64,000 nt of DNA, from contig BDSL01000005.1 of the NCBI GenBank assembly GCA_003116995.1, positions 434,001 to 498,000 of the forward strand. The letters run 5' to 3'. Source of the DNA: Yamagishiella unicocca (lineage: Eukaryota; Chlorophyta; Chlorophyceae; Chlamydomonadales; Volvocaceae). A model generated the notes under the pieces. It made no database searches. It was given only the letters and a program-made list of their open reading frames with translations, and was not told the DNA's origin. This document shows positions 43,101 through 55,900 of the stretch, in pieces. Numbering within the stretch: position 1 is the first letter of the stretch; the number at the start of each line of letters is the position of its first letter. The translations under genes and the position numbers were made by a program.

Positions 43101-44009
43101 AAGCAAAAACAAATCCATTAGGTACTTTGGAACATCGTAGAAGCTAGTCAAGCTGGCTGAGTAAATAAGCATACGCGATCCGGCAGTTCCGTCACGGAAT
43201 ATGTTTTTGGCGCGCTGCTGTGTGCGGCATCGTGAGGTACGAGATGCAACCATGCTACTGAATTTTTTTCCAAACATTCGGCTGCCGTGTCAAGATCGAC
43301 TAATTTTCGAGCGCGTCTTGCAAATATACGAACCGTTCGCCTGATGTCCCCGAGGCGCCGTCCGGTCGTTTTGGGTTACTATGGTTACGAAAGACCCAAG
43401 GGTCATAGCGCCTGCACGATAGACCACAAGCTTCCTGCTATCCATCCTACCGGTAACCTTCCTCTGGCACGGTAAGGCACGCGGGCATTCGGCGGCCACT
43501 GATATCCTGCGTCGAGACATTGCAAAGCTCGCCTTGCAGCAGCTCAATCGCCACAGTTCCGAGCGCTAATCGTCGGTAACCTATGCTTCGCAAAAATCGC
43601 AAACAGCCGTGATTCTTTCAGCACCACGAACTTTCCCGTTAACCAGAAACCACCCAATTCGCCATGTCATCCGGTGGCATTTCCCGTCCTTGAATCAGAA
43701 ACGATCCAAATCGCCAATTCACCCAGTGACATGGTCCCAAAGGCGGCGGCGGGCGGAAAGCCAAACGCCAATCGCCTCCCATCCCGCTTGGCCGCCGAAC
43801 AATTTCCGTAGTCCATTTGCGTTCCCCTCTGTCTTCCGGCGACCCCATACAAACCATCCCTCCAATCTAACCACAAATGCCTGCCTGGATGCCTAGATGC
43901 CTGCCTAGATGCCTAGCTAAGCATAGCACGTCCACAGCTGGCGCTGCCGCGGCTTCCAGAGCTGTTAGCTGTTACTGGGGAGGCATCGGCGGGCTTACCG
44001 CGACCGGCG
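40174..44009. other. Convergent intergenic region, no supported gene
   Basis: About 3.8 kb between two converging genes. It has a TGTAA at 40349, direct repeats of GCCGAAAGGG near 40250, an imperfect 50-bp direct duplication at about 43632-43733, and ATGCCTGCCTAG-type repeats at about 43878-43915. Frames present lack motifs, sensible starts or the local codon bias. Confidence 0.5.
40349..40353 (+). terminator. TGTAA poly(A) signal after the IQ-motif gene
   Basis: About 175 nt after the stop codon. Confidence 0.5.
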
Positions 44010-47000
44010 CTACTGCCAGTAGTGAGAGCGGATGCCCATTTGCCGAAACTGGATGAACATCCGCATGCTATCCACCAGCTGGGACTTGTGGTCCACAACC
44101 GACATCCAGCAGCATGACTGGTAAATTGGTGGCAAATCAGTGGGAGGGTCGGGCGGAGGGTTAGCTGCTCGCCAAGTTTGGGCTCGTTTATGGGCTTGGA
44201 GGTCCCCGATTGGCCGATATGCGGCAAGAACCCTCCCTCGAGCCAGGCTGCCCCCCCTTCCGTAACGGCTACTCCGCTTCCCCATGACCCCTATGCGGTT
44301 TGCACGGGCTCCCTCGCTACTCCCGGTGGCGCCCAACGCGGATTGCCGCAACCCACCCACCCACCCGCATCGGCTGGAAGTCGAAGTGGTGCTCCCAAAA
44401 CAGCTCGTCAATCAGCTCCGCGTACCGAGACTTCTTCGGACCCGTGGGTCCTTCTCCCAGAATGGCCCGCAGCCAGGCGTCCTCTATCTCGGGCTGGTCA
44501 ATGTCCAACTGCGCTCCGAAACCACCAGGGACAGCATCAACCGTTAGTACGGTATACACAGGCATTCACGTCATCGGCCGCTGTCAGGCGCTCAGGCACC
44601 CACGTCTTCACCATGGTGAGGCACTAGCACCGGTGCCACCGTCCACGGCCGTCCATGGCTGCACGCAGCCCCGACCGCCTCGCCGCAGGGCTCCGCCCCC
44701 AGAGTCATTGCAACCTTAACCCCCCCACCGGCCTTGGATACCTTATCCGAGTCCTTCAGCATGCAAACCCCAAACGCGTGTTCCAAAGGTTTCCTAGCCG
44801 GTGTTCGTTATACTCTTTCCAATGCTTACCTACGGGTTCCCTCTCGACCCCCCTATGTTATCCTATTATTACGAGTTTCCTCTCAAACGAACCCCGAACA
44901 GACACCAACCCTGCTCCACCTCCACCACAAGCCGTACCCAACGCACCGGAGGAGCCCACCTAGCCGAACCCCCTGATCTAGCCGCAGTCACCCATCCACG
45001 CCACGCCCAACCGTCAACCTCCCGCATGGACCACCGCATCCCGTCAATAACTAACCTACCTTCACTGACACAAAGTCCTCGGCCTTTGCGAGGCGGGTGA
45101 TTACGTTCAGCGGGGTGCGGCCGTCGCTCAGGTCCGCGGGCGCCGGGATGTTGTAGAAGGCGAAGACGGGGAACAGCGCGGGAGGCACGTCTGCGTACGG
45201 CTGGGCGCCTGAGGGATTGGGTTTGGGTTGTTTTGGCATGTTTTGGTCGGGTCGGGTTACTTTGGTCGGGTCGGGTTGGGTTGGGTTTGGTGGGCGCTGG
45301 GGTGCAGGTGGTTCCGGACCGGGCCGCGCCGGTCAGCGGCGCAGCAGGCGGGGTGCACCCCGTTACCCGATCCTCATAGGCATGGCCCAAAACGTCAGGG
45401 AGTCGGTCACATTTATTCTATAATAGTAATAGCGTCCAAGTCTTTAAATTAGACTGAATGATGGCGGAGGCGGAGTGCCCACGCGCATCCACCGGCCGCA
45501 GCCCGTGCACTGTCCCGGTCCTCTCCCCTCACAGCACCAGAAGACACCTCATCACCCCCCCACACACGCACACCTCACCTCCCACCTCCCGCTGCCCTCC
45601 CTCCCTCCTCGGGGCCCCCGCCTCACCTCCCGCCCCACACCCTCCTTCGTATCCCCAACCCAGTTCTCCAGCATGCATCTCAAAAACTCTGTTCTAAACG
45701 GTTTTTTCTGGCATCCACGGGTCTTCCTCGAAACTCCCTCCCTTGCCGGACTCACCTCCCGCCGACGCGGCCTCCCAGAACAGCGCGCGATCTAGCTCAA
45801 TGCCCCGTGCCGCGTACGACTCAACCATCCAGTGCTGATTGGAGTTGGCCAGGTAGCCGATGCCGGCGCCAGCGTCCAGGTAGTACCTGCGCGCGGTCGG
45901 TTGGACCGTTGGCGATTGGTTGGTTGGTTGGCGGAAGCACGTGCCGATGGTTGGAGCCCTCTTTAGGGCCTGCAGGTTGCGCAGATGCAGGGCTGTGTGG
46001 ATATGGGTCGGCGGGCGACGGCTTGCAGGATTCGGCAGCCCCGGTGTCCTCTGCCTGACCCCCTCCCCGCTTCTCCCATCCTAGCTCTGACTGCCATGTG
46101 TCCCACATCCATAGGTCGGTCCCCCAGCCCGACCTGCACGCACCGGCTGCCAATTGATGCTCCCAACCCAACCCAACCGCCCAGCCCTGCCCCCTGCCCA
46201 TCCCAGCCCGACCGCCCCTGCCCATCCCAACCCAACCGCCCCGCCCCGCTCCCGGCCCATCCCAGCCCGTCGTACTTGTTCCTGCAGGCCTTGACCGGCC
46301 CCGTCCAGCTGGCCAGCAGCACGTAGCCCTTGTCGAATATGTCAGTGCGTTTCGGCAGCGAAGAGAAGGTGGTGGGGCACTCGATGGAGAAGGGGTGGCG
46401 CAGGGCCGCCACGAGGGACCTGTTACAAGGGCGGGGGCGGGGGCGCGAAATGTTTGGTCGACCCCTGAATCCAGCCCTTGCTCAGCCGCCTAACGGACCG
46501 CCCTGCAGCTTCCTGCGACGCCCCTGACCTGGGCTTGACCTGCCAGCTGCGTCAGGCTGGAAGCCTGAAACCCGCCGGGACCCCTCCTTCACCCGGCCCC
46601 CAATTCCCGGTACTACAGCTCTCGTTCCAACCAACCATCACATGATCACGTACATATCGTCCCCAAAGCCACACGCTCACAACCCTGGTGTTATTTTGCT
46701 CCATTCTGCCCCGGCGTGCCACTGTACCCTTCAGCGGCTCACTCAATGTGCTCCTTGAGGGTTATTCGGTAGGGGCCGCACTGCATGGTTGTGGTGAAGT
46801 ACGACAGCACGGTGTCCGCGTCCAAGGCTTCGGACAGCGTCGTGTTCGAGGTCATCAACACGGCGATCAAATTCAGCATCCTCTGTATGTCGGTCGTCGT
46901 CTCGGTGAGCAGGGTGCAGTAGGGGGTGATGTCGCCCAGGTTGCCGTTGCCATCGGCCTTCCACTTCGCAGCTGCGTCGAACCACTTTTGTTCAAGCGGT

Positions 47001-47245
47001 GAAGATACATACCGCCGCTCAATAACGGCACACGGAGCCTTTTCAGAAAACATCGCGTAGTGATGTGGTCGCCCGCGCCCTCGCCGCATTCCTCTGCCCC
47101 CAGACAGTGATCTTGCGGTGTCACTCGTAGCCGTCTCGGTTGCGGCGCCCATGGCACGGGCCAGCTGTGGCACCGTCCCGCACGCAACCAGGAGAGCGCC
47201 AAGCAACAGTCGTGCCGCAAGGGGGCCATGCTGTCGCCGCTGCAT
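44010..47245 (-). CDS. Secreted FkbM/methyltransferase-like protein (volvocine family)
   Basis: Six exons on the minus strand join in frame: 47245-46743, 46419-46276, 45886-45756, 45208-45060, 44508-44365, 44117-44010; the product is 392 aa. The N-terminus (RRQHGPLAARLLLGALLVAC) is a signal peptide or anchor, with a likely cut near residue 30. The ordered part has a YYLDAGAGIGYLANS segment like the DVGANxG SAM loop of FkbM methyltransferases, then RGIELDRALFWEA, KAEDFVSVKLDIDQPEIEDA, AELIDELFWEHHF and a C-terminal RSHYW. I recognise this motif order from a large uncharacterised secreted family in Chlamydomonas and Volvox. Methyl transfer is inferred from the loop only. It shares a 576-bp promoter region with the divergent ARM-like gene. 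Intron 3 carries a dispersed repeat copy right beside exon 3. Confidence 0.8.
45677..45734 (+). repeat. Intron-edge dispersed repeat, copy 2 (antisense to host gene)
   Basis: Nearly identical to copy 1 over about 57 bp, including CTGTTCTAAACGGTTTTTTC and GGCATCCACGGGTCTTCCTC. It lies on the strand opposite to the host gene and ends 21 nt from the donor side of exon 3 (edge 45756). Confidence 0.85.
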
Positions 47246-47821
47246 TGTGGTCTACAATGATTCGTTAACTGATCGTTATCTGATCGAGCCGTTCACAGGT
47301 CGCTGCGTGCGAGTTGCCACGCTTGTTTAAGCTGGTATCTGGTAATATACGATGAACAACGTTCGTAGGCTACGATACGCTATTTCAAGCTTATATCAGG
47401 TATCGCAAAGGTCCATCATATACGCGAAGCTTAAGGGAATACTTTCCAGCGCGCTGGCTTCACCTGGACTTTCACGCACGTTTCACAACTTCAGGTCATG
47501 CTCCCGTCAGGTGTCTAAATAGAGCAGTAAGCATGCTGTAATGGTGCGGTCGACGTAAGATCACGGAGTTGGCGGATTCGCGCTTTGCGGACCCGGACCC
47601 GTACAACAGTTCACGACAACAGTTGCGTTCATATTTGATGTTTCCGTAACCTGCGTGTTATCTCCACATGTCCTTTTGTATAGCAACCGCACAGCATAGA
47701 GCATATGGTGAAACGTTGCTTGCTCCGAAAGCTTGACACGGGTTAACGCGAACTCTTTTGCGCGTTCTTTCCTCCGAATAAGGCACATTACAACTGGTTT
47801 CGTCTATAAATTCTTAAAGAA
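47246..47821. promoter_or_regulatory. Shared divergent promoter region
   Basis: 576 bp separate the start codons of the minus-strand FkbM-like gene (47245) and the plus-strand ARM-like gene (47822). It is AT-richer than the genes on both sides and must contain both promoters and 5' UTRs. No TATA box or known element could be called with confidence. Confidence 0.5.
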
Positions 47822-50800
47822 ATGCCTAGGCCGCGTGCTCAGCGGGCCCCGCCGGCGGCAGCAGCGGGCGGGGCAGGAGATGAAGAGCATTTTGACAACA
47901 TGCCCCCTCCTCCAACTCCTGAAGAGCAGAATCCATTGCTGCGTGTCCAGGATCCTGCTCAAGATCAGATACTTCGCAGCATGCCGAACTCCCTTTCGCG
48001 CGAACTCAAACTAGGGGCACTCGGCTGGAGGGGAGGATGCTTCTGCTGCCCTGCCACTATCAGTTTCGGCCAGTGCATGGCTGGCCTATGGCAAGCTGCG
48101 CGGAAGCCGTCCAAGTCGGCCGACTCGCTGGTGCATTGGGGTCTCAACGCGTCGAAATTCCTATTCGAGGCTGGCCCCAACGGTGCACCTGGACGCGCCT
48201 TGCTGCTACGCGGCGGCTTCATCGGCATCATGCCGCAGCTGTTGGCCGTTTGCGACGAGGTGCCGCAGAGCATCGCGCTCACACCCCAGGCGAGTACCTC
48301 CTCCCTCCCGACCGGCCCCTGATCCACCCCCAAATCCGCTGCTGACAACGCCCCGTGCGCCCTAGCTCCGCGTTCCCCATCCCACCACTCTCGCCCTTTA
48401 GTCTCGACCCGTTCATGCACCCTGGCCCCACCCCGCAAGCATCCCCAACACCCCACGAAACCCCGCAAACCCCGCAACCCCCGCAAATCCTCAACCCGCG
48501 AATCCCCCCACCCCTTCGCCCCCTACCCCCGCCCTCTCCTACCCCTCCCTCCGCAGGTCTCCTTCGTTCAGGTCTTCGCTACCGGCGGCAAGCAGCTGCC
48601 CCTCTCCACCAGTCCCCAGCTGGTCACCCTCGGACTCATGGCGCAAGTCACTGCGTCGCCCGCGGGGCTGCGTGACGTCACCGCCTCCCCCGACCTCATC
48701 CCCAGCTTCGTCCGCCTCTTGGCTGCCAGCACCGACGACAGGTTCCGCTCGCTGGCCTTCCAGACCCTGTGCGAGTGGCTCAACATAGTGGACGGCGGCG
48801 CCCTGGATGACCACGACAGCGACAGCGAGGAGGAGGACGATGACGACAGCAGCGGCGGCGGCCGCGGCAGCGGCGGCCGCGGCAGCGGCGGCGGCGGCGG
48901 CTTCACCGCCGAGGAACAGAGCGCGCTGGTGGATCGGTTGCTCAATGCGGGCGTTGCGAGGGTGGTCGTCGACACGCTGGGGTCCAGCGCTAACGCGGTA
49001 GTGCTCCGAGACACGTGCGCGTTTCTGCTGGCGCTGCTGGCGGGCGGCAGGAGCAGCAGCAGCCCCCGAGGCGGCGGCGGCGGTGGGCACGGCGGCGGCA
49101 GGGGGCAGGGGATGTCGGTGGCGGGCCTTATGGGCGCGAAGCTGCCCTCGGGCGCGGCGCTTGACGGGCCGGCCAGGGGCAGGGCGCGTGCGGAGCTGCT
49201 TCAGGTGAGGCTGCGTGGGGGGGGAGAGGGGGCGGAGGAGGGGGCGGAGGAGGGGGCGGAGGAGGGGGCGGAGGAGGGGGCGGAGGAGGGGGCGGAGGAG
49301 GGGGCGGAGGAGGGGGCGGAGGAGGGGGCGGACACCGTGTGGGGGGGTGGGTGGGTGCACTTCATCCTCGTGTGTTCGTTACCGAGCCCGGGGGGTAGCT
49401 CCCCGCACCTACCGCACCCTGCCCACAACGGCTGGCTGCACTGGGTCCCGGGCTGTACTTCCTGCTTCCTTTCCCGCGGCCCAAACAGTGCTGAGCTGGG
49501 AGCTCTGCCTCCACTCCCACCCGCCGCATGCGACTTCCCTCCTCTCCGACCCACCGACCCAAACCCCCGTGCCCCGCGGCCCCCTGCCACCTCGCAGGCG
49601 GGCCTGATGCCCGCGCTGCTGAGCGGGCTGTCCCGGCGGCCCTCCCAGCTGCGCTACTGGCTGGCCATCAACATGGGGGTGGCGGGGGCACGACTGCTGG
49701 AGATGCAGTGGCTGATGCTCGGTGGGTGGGGAGAGTGGGGAGGGGTGATGCTCAGTGGGCGGGGAGGGGTGATGCAGTGGCTGATGCTCGGTGGGCGGTG
49801 ACGGGCGATATTCGATTACGGTCGTGAGGGTCGTGAGGGGCGATATTTGATTAGGGTCGTGAAGGGTGGTAAGGTGGGCACCGGTCAGGCCAGAGCTAGG
49901 GCGTAGGTCCCTCTCAAACGCGTCGGTTGGCAGCAGCTTACGGTGCAGTAGCGCCAACTAAGCGTGAGTGCTCGCGCAAGATGCCTATGGCTCCTCATGC
50001 CCCCGCACCTGACCCCAGCCTCCTGACCCCCGGTGGTCTTCCTGCCATCCACCCGCAGTGGTTGCCCGGTTATGCCTGCTCCCGCGCCGGCTTGCCGTAC
50101 CGCGGCCGCCGGCGGGTCCGGAAAAGAGTGCCGCCGTGGACGGGCGGCCGACGGAGGCGGATTCTGGGTCCAGCAGCGGCGCTGGCGTCGCGTCGTTGAA
50201 TGGCGCCGAGCAGCAGGGCCATGCTGGGGCTGCGGCCGGAGAGCAGGAGGACCGCGAGCGGCTGCGGGCAGCCGCAGCGGAGCTAGTCTTGCTGTGTCCC
50301 GCTCTGGGCCCTTGGTTGGCGGAGGTGGAGCCGGAGGGGAGTGCAGCAGTGGAAGCGCCGGCGGAGGCTGGAGGCGACACAGGGGAAGGGTCGGCCGACG
50401 CTGAGGGGCGAGTGCAGGCCGAGGTCAGCGGCCCGGTAACGGAAGCACCGGCGGCGTCGACAACCGAGCGGGCATTGCGATTGGTGAGTGGAATGCGCCA
50501 AAGGGGCACCGGCCGCGCGTTTGATGCCCGCCCCACACCCTGGCCGCCCCTGCACAACCCGTCCCACCTCGTCTGTCCTAAACGGTTTTTTCTCGCGTCC
50601 ACGGGTCTTCCTCAAAACCTCGTCCCGCTGCGTCGCCCTTGCTGCTAGTCGGGCGACGGCGCAGCACCCACACCACCCACGGCTGCGGAACTATGCCACT
50701 TTTCACAATCCTTCGGCACCCCTTCGGCATCCTTGTCACACGAGTCAGTCCGCCGTGTGCAGTGTCCGCCGTGTGGGGGGATCCTTTGGATCCCCCCACG

Positions 50801-51144
50801 CTACCTGACAAAAAACACATTATCACCCCTCCGACCCCTCCCTCCCCCTACTGCTGCTGCCGCCCCTGCCCCTCCTTACCCTCCTCCTCGGGTCCCGCCA
50901 TCTGGGTCGTCCCTCTTCGCAGCTGTCTAGCGCTGTCGCTGCCTCCTCCCTGCTCAGCTACGTGCTGCCCGACGGGACGCCGCTGGAGCAGCTGGTGCCC
51001 AGGGAGAGAAACATCACACCGGACTGGCGGACTCTGCAGCGGGACCGGATCCGGAAAGCGGCCGAGGAGGCGCGGGCGGCGCAAGCGCAAGCCAGCGCCT
51101 CCTCGGCGGTGGATGTGCTGAGCCGGGCGGTGGCACAGCTCTGA
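47822..51144 (+). CDS. Armadillo-like repeat protein of unknown role
   Basis: Five exons join in frame: 47822-48289, 48557-49204, 49598-49721, 50059-50483, 50923-51144; the product is 628 aa. Amphipathic helix pairs recur, for example LIPSFVRLLAASTDDRFRSL then AFQTLCEWLN, LVDRLLNAGVARVVVDTLG then RDTCAFLLALLAGG, and AGLMPALLSGLSRRPSQLRY, which suits an ARM/HEAT solenoid. The first exon has a Pro-rich start and GCFCCPATISFGQC, a small Cys cluster. The C-terminus ends in a charged helix (ITPDWRTLQRDRIRKAAEEA). No named family is recognised. Intron 1 appears to use a GC donor (CAG/GCGAGT): only that site keeps frame with the good acceptor at 48557. Intron 4 holds copy 3 of the dispersed repeat. 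Confidence 0.75.
49229..49331 (+). repeat. 12-bp GGCGGAGGAGGG minisatellite, ARM-gene intron 2
   Basis: About nine copies of a purine-rich 12-bp unit starting some 25 nt after the donor. The G-run-rich RNA could form G-quadruplexes; that is inference. Confidence 0.9.
50571..50620 (+). repeat. Intron-edge dispersed repeat, copy 3 (ARM-gene intron 4, sense)
   Basis: Shares TCCTAAACGGTTTTTTCTCG and GTCCACGGGTCTTCCTCAAA with the other copies. Upstream it also shares GCCCGCCCCACACCCT with the sequence before copy 2. Unlike the others it is about 300 nt from the next exon. Confidence 0.8.
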
Positions 51145-51166
51145 CGGACCTCTACCCCCCCTGGAG

Positions 51167-51171
51167 TGTAA
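51167..51171 (+). terminator. TGTAA poly(A) signal after the ARM-like gene
   Basis: Unusually close to the stop codon, so the 3' UTR would be only about 40 nt unless a later signal is used. Confidence 0.35.
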
Positions 51172-52830
51172 CCGGGCCTTCTCGCCACCAAACCCCCCGT
51201 GAGGCGAGCTGTTGGCGTTGGCGGCCGCCGCTATCCACTCCATCCCCTCTGGTGGAGTAACCTGCTCGTTTTTGTTAACCCCTCGGGAGGACTGCAGTGG
51301 ATGTGCGTTGACTCATGCAGCTCGTGCGTGTAGCCTCGCTTCTTGGGGCGGGCCCTCCTACAGCCCTTCAGGGCACGGAACCCGACGGCATGAGGTCTAG
51401 CTGCGCCAAGCGTTATTTGTGCTGGTTTAGGATGTTAGTGTTTTTCGGAACATTCCGCGGCAAGTGACCGGAAACATTTCTCGGCAAGGATCTGGGAACG
51501 GACATGGGCTTCTGCTTGACGAGGGCAGTTTTGGAGCTTACGCATGCAAGTATGCGGCGGCGCCGATGTCCAGTGCAGGTGCCCGTGTGGAGTGAGTCCA
51601 TAGGTACCTTTGTAGTGATGTTCGCGCTTGCTTGGCAGGGGTGCATGGACTGGTCAGGAAGCCTAGTGGAGTGGAGGCTGCTCCCGAGCCTGCTGGCCGG
51701 CATTGGGTCGGTGCAACGGCAAGCACTTCTCACGAACCCGCAGCACTTCAGGCTACTGCTGCTGCCAATCCTGGCTGCAAAGCCGTCGGTTTGACTGGGC
51801 TCAATGACGCGGACATCCCAGCAATCCCGACCCCTATCCGTCCAGAACCGTCTGGTCGAGAGAAAGCGCGATCCCTAAAGGACGCTGCAAGTGGTGGGGC
51901 ATAGCCCCCACGGCAGGTTTCCTCTCCACCCCACCAGGTCGCCGTGATCTGCGGTAATTTACCCAGTGAAAGCATGAAAGCACTACAGAGTCAGATATGA
52001 CAACCCACCCGCCGAGGATTGGGACCGCGGACAGCCGTGGATAACCGTGGGGGAGTGTGTGAACAGCGACGCCACACTGCTGGGTACCACGGGGGCGAGG
52101 CCTCGATTTTGCAAGGGCTTACATCCTTAGGAGGGGCTCGAGCCTCAACGCCGATGCCATAATTGCTTCAGCCGCAGTTGATGAAGGCCCGGCTGATCGC
52201 CCGCCTGGCCTTCACGGCGCCACACTGCAAAAGGTGCCAGCTCCCTGCCGCGGCTCCCGGCCCCGGCGTCTCCGGAACTGTCGGAGGCATCTCCATCCTT
52301 CGGAATGATCCTGAATCGCCGGTGTGTGTTCCGCCGGTGGTGGAGGAAGGGCTGCGCCCGCCAGCTCAGCCCCGCTGCCCACGGATTTGGTTTCCAGGGC
52401 AGCCCGGCCACCGCATCACTAATCATTATACCTTGATATTTGGTGCGTCAGGTCATGAGTTCACTGGAAAAGGCCCCGGTCGTCAGAACCTCGATAAAAG
52501 CAACGCGATCCTCCATTTGCCCCCCCCCCCGGGTCTCACTTGTCTGTTAGCAACCCTAGTCTTCACAGGTAAGACCGCCCTCGCCGCATCCAAATCGTTC
52601 GGCGAAAACTGTGCCACCCAACAGGTTCCCGTCTCTCCCAGTCCTCCCCAACGCCGACGACACACGGTAGCAGCTCCAGGGATGTCCCCGTCCTGTGCCG
52701 CGCCTACTGCATATAACCCCCGGCGCCCTCCAGGCCGGCGGTAGGTGTCGCCACAGCACCACATCCGCGTGGTTGCGAGTCATGTCATTGCACACGGCCT
52801 GTCCTCCTCACGGCCAACCACCAACCCAAA

Positions 52831-52835
52831 TTACA
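52831..52835 (-). terminator. TGTAA poly(A) signal of the transporter gene
   Basis: TTACA on the plus strand reads TGTAA on the minus strand, about 105 nt after the transporter's stop codon. Confidence 0.5.
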
Positions 52836-52937
52836 CACGATCTAGGCACGGCAGGAGGTGGGAAGTAACGCATCGATCGGGTCGCGACGAGTCCACATTA
52901 CCAGCCCACCCGCTGGCGCCCCTAAATCCCTTGAACC

Positions 52938-55900
52938 CTAATCATCCTGACTGCCGGCCGGCACCGGCGGCGGGGGCGTGTGACTCAGCGGTATGTACGA
53001 CATGTCACCAGCGCCTGGCCCGCCGCCGCTGCTAATACCCACGGCTCGCAAAATGGATCGCCCTTGCCCGGTCCCCGCAGGGCCAACGGCGCCGCCGCTA
53101 CTCCTCGCAGCGCGACCGCCGCCCGCTGCCCCTGACCCTCTTCGGTGCTCCGAGTCGCTTCCGCTCACCCCAGTTCCCTCCGGCGCGGCATCAGCCGCCG
53201 CCCCTTCGCCGCCGCTCCACGTGGGTCTGTACCCGCCGGACTCCACACCGCCCCCCATGCTGCCGCCGCTTCCACCGCCGCTTGCAGAGCGATTCCCACC
53301 GCAGTCCGTGCACCTCTTCCACCAGGACATCACGACTCGAGGCTCCAGGGAGACGCCCACGAAACCGCAGACTATGAGCAGGCTGCCCACGACGAATTGC
53401 GCCAGGCTCGCCTGTGGGCCGGCGTGGAATGGAGCGGAGAAGGTCGCGGGAGAGGGAGGGGGAGGAGGTGGACGAGGGGGAGGGAGAGGGAGGGTGAGGC
53501 GAGGGAGGCGTGTGTGTGTTTACGATGATTTACCATTGAGCTGCAGAAGGCCACTGACAACAACCATCCAAGAGACCCGGCACGGACAGCGAGCGCACAT
53601 TGGCGCAGGGGTCCGACGGATAGCGGGGCGGCTCCAGCTGTGGCGTGTGTCCGAATAGGTCATATGGAAAGGAGGAGAAAAGTATGAGGCAGCCGTACAC
53701 AAGGACGGCGACGCGGCGGCAACCTAAAACCCTAAAGCGATCCCGTCCTCTTCTTGCCCACCGAGGAGACTTGTGGATACGTTCCTTACCCAACATCACC
53801 CTCCTCCTAGTTCCTCCCGCATTGCATTTTTTCGTTGGCGGGCCCCTGCCCATGTTCCTCGTGGGCGGACCCGGGACCCCTGCCCTGGTGTTCCCTCCGA
53901 GGCCCCTCCCGCCCCACCGGCGACTCGCTCCAGCTCAGGCGGTTGCCGTTGACCAGACCGTCGATGATGCCCGCGGCCGGGATCTGCATGGCCAGGCCGC
54001 AGCTGGTGGCCGTGGGTCCCTGCACCCGGAGGCGCCACATGCGGGGTTTGAGAGCAACACAGTGGGGCGGCACTGAGATCCGTAAACCGGATGTGGGGAG
54101 GTGGGGGTCCACAAGCAAGCCACTTCAGCAGCTACGTGCATCAGCGGGGGTCTGGCAGGTGGGGCGCTCCGGCGGAGAGCCCGGTGCAAGGCGCGAAGCT
54201 GTGGCGCGATCGCGATGACGCTCCAGTTGAGGGGCTGAGTGACGCCACGAGGTGGGATAAGGCCCACACGGGGTGACGTAAGGCCCACACGAGTTGGCGT
54301 AAGGCCCACAGGGACGGCGCAAAGCGCCGGCACGGCTGCTCAGCAGCGCGGGCAAGACCGGGCTTCCGGGCCCGATCCCGGCGGAACTCGTCGCATCCAC
54401 AGACGCGTTCAAGCCCGAACCCAAATCCTCTCACCCGCCTTCCCCACGTCCCCAGCCGCACCGCATCTCACGCCCCTCGCGACCCTCTCACCGCACTTAA
54501 AACAGCCACCGCCACCCGCCCGACCACCCACCACCCACCAGCAGCATCACCGCTCGCGCCCAGGCGTAGTCCGCCGCCACGTAGTCCACCAGGCCTGAGG
54601 GGCGGAGGGGGCCGGACAGCGGGTCCCCAGCCGGAAGCAGCTTAGTAGGGAGGGGCAGGCACGGCGGGTGAGGAGCGGCGGACAGCGGAGGCGACATGCC
54701 TCCTCCGTGTTTTCCTTGCAACCCCCCCGGCTTATAAAAACACCCGCGCCAGCCAGCGGACTCCGCCGTCAAGAAGCCAACCATTCGAATCGCCGCCCGC
54801 GCAGGGCCCTCCCTGGACTCACCCTGGATCAGCGCCAGGCCCAGCGCCTGCGACGTCACCCGCCGTACAACCGACGCCCCCGCCAGCGCCAGTACACTAG
54901 CCACGGGCGCCAGCACCGCAAAGTACAGCAACCCGATGGTGCCGAAGAACAGCGCCATGGCGGCCGCGTCGTCCTAGGGTGGAGATGTGGGTAGGAGGAT
55001 GCAGGGGGAGGGTAGCCATGAGTTTGATTCAAGATGACCAAAGTTGGGCATTTTTCTATCTGCCCGGTTGCAAATACGGTAACCATCAATCGGCCAGCCA
55101 CCCAGGCTCCGCGCCTGCCCACCTTGACCAGCAGCCGTTTCATCATGATCGTGTACAGCGCGTAAAGCGCCGCCGCCGCCAACGTCAACGCGTCACCCAC
55201 TAGAGGGTTGGAGCCGCTGCCGTTGGTGCTGCCGCCGCCGGCCCCTCCCTTGCTGGCAGGGGTGTCCCCGAGAGCTACCAGGGACGTGCCTGTGCGCCGC
55301 GTGGCCGGAGAGGTGGGAGGTGGGGGAGGTGGGAGGTGGGGGAGGTGGGAGGCGGAGGGACGATGGTCAAGTGTGCTGCAGCTGGGTCCTGCGTTGCCTC
55401 CGCTTCTTCACGGCTTCAGACACGGCACGGGGAATGAAGGGAGTCGCAAACTACAACGCTACCCCTGTCGCAGCGCCTACCCCGGCCCGTCCCCGTCCCC
55501 GCCTTACTCAACTACGACCAGACCACGCCCCCAGCTACGGGCCGACTCACCCGCCATGGCGGCTACGACGCTGGTGAAGCGGAGCGCGCTGCTCATCTCC
55601 TGACCTGCGGGGGAGAGAACGTGGACGGGGTTGCGGACGGCGGCCAGCTGACTTAAGAAGCTGACTTAAGAAGCTGACTTAAGAAGCTGACTTAAGGAGC
55701 TGCGGCGCCCTAGCCCAGGACAGGATGAGTGCGACACAGGCGGCAGGGCGGAGGACGCAGGCCCTTTGGTCGCATTGTCGGTCCGTAAATTGGCTACTCG
55801 GTCTGGACATGTCCGTGATCCGTACACGTCCTTTTTGGGCCCCTGCCTCTGCCCTCCCTCCCTCCCTCACCGCCCTGCCAGTGACGCCCACCCACGGTCT

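Larger units (their letters stand above)
51145..52937. other. Convergent intergenic region between ARM-like and transporter genes
   Basis: A TGTAA at 51167 lies only 23 nt after the ARM-gene stop, and TTACA at 52831 marks the transporter's poly(A) signal on the minus strand. Between them no frame with recognisable motifs, start context and local codon bias was found. Confidence 0.5.

Noticed and set aside
44815..44850. Possible further copy of the intron-edge repeat (CTACGGGTTCCCTCTCGA)
   Set aside because: Similarity is short and interrupted and it lies mid-intron in the FkbM-like gene; kept out of the copy count.
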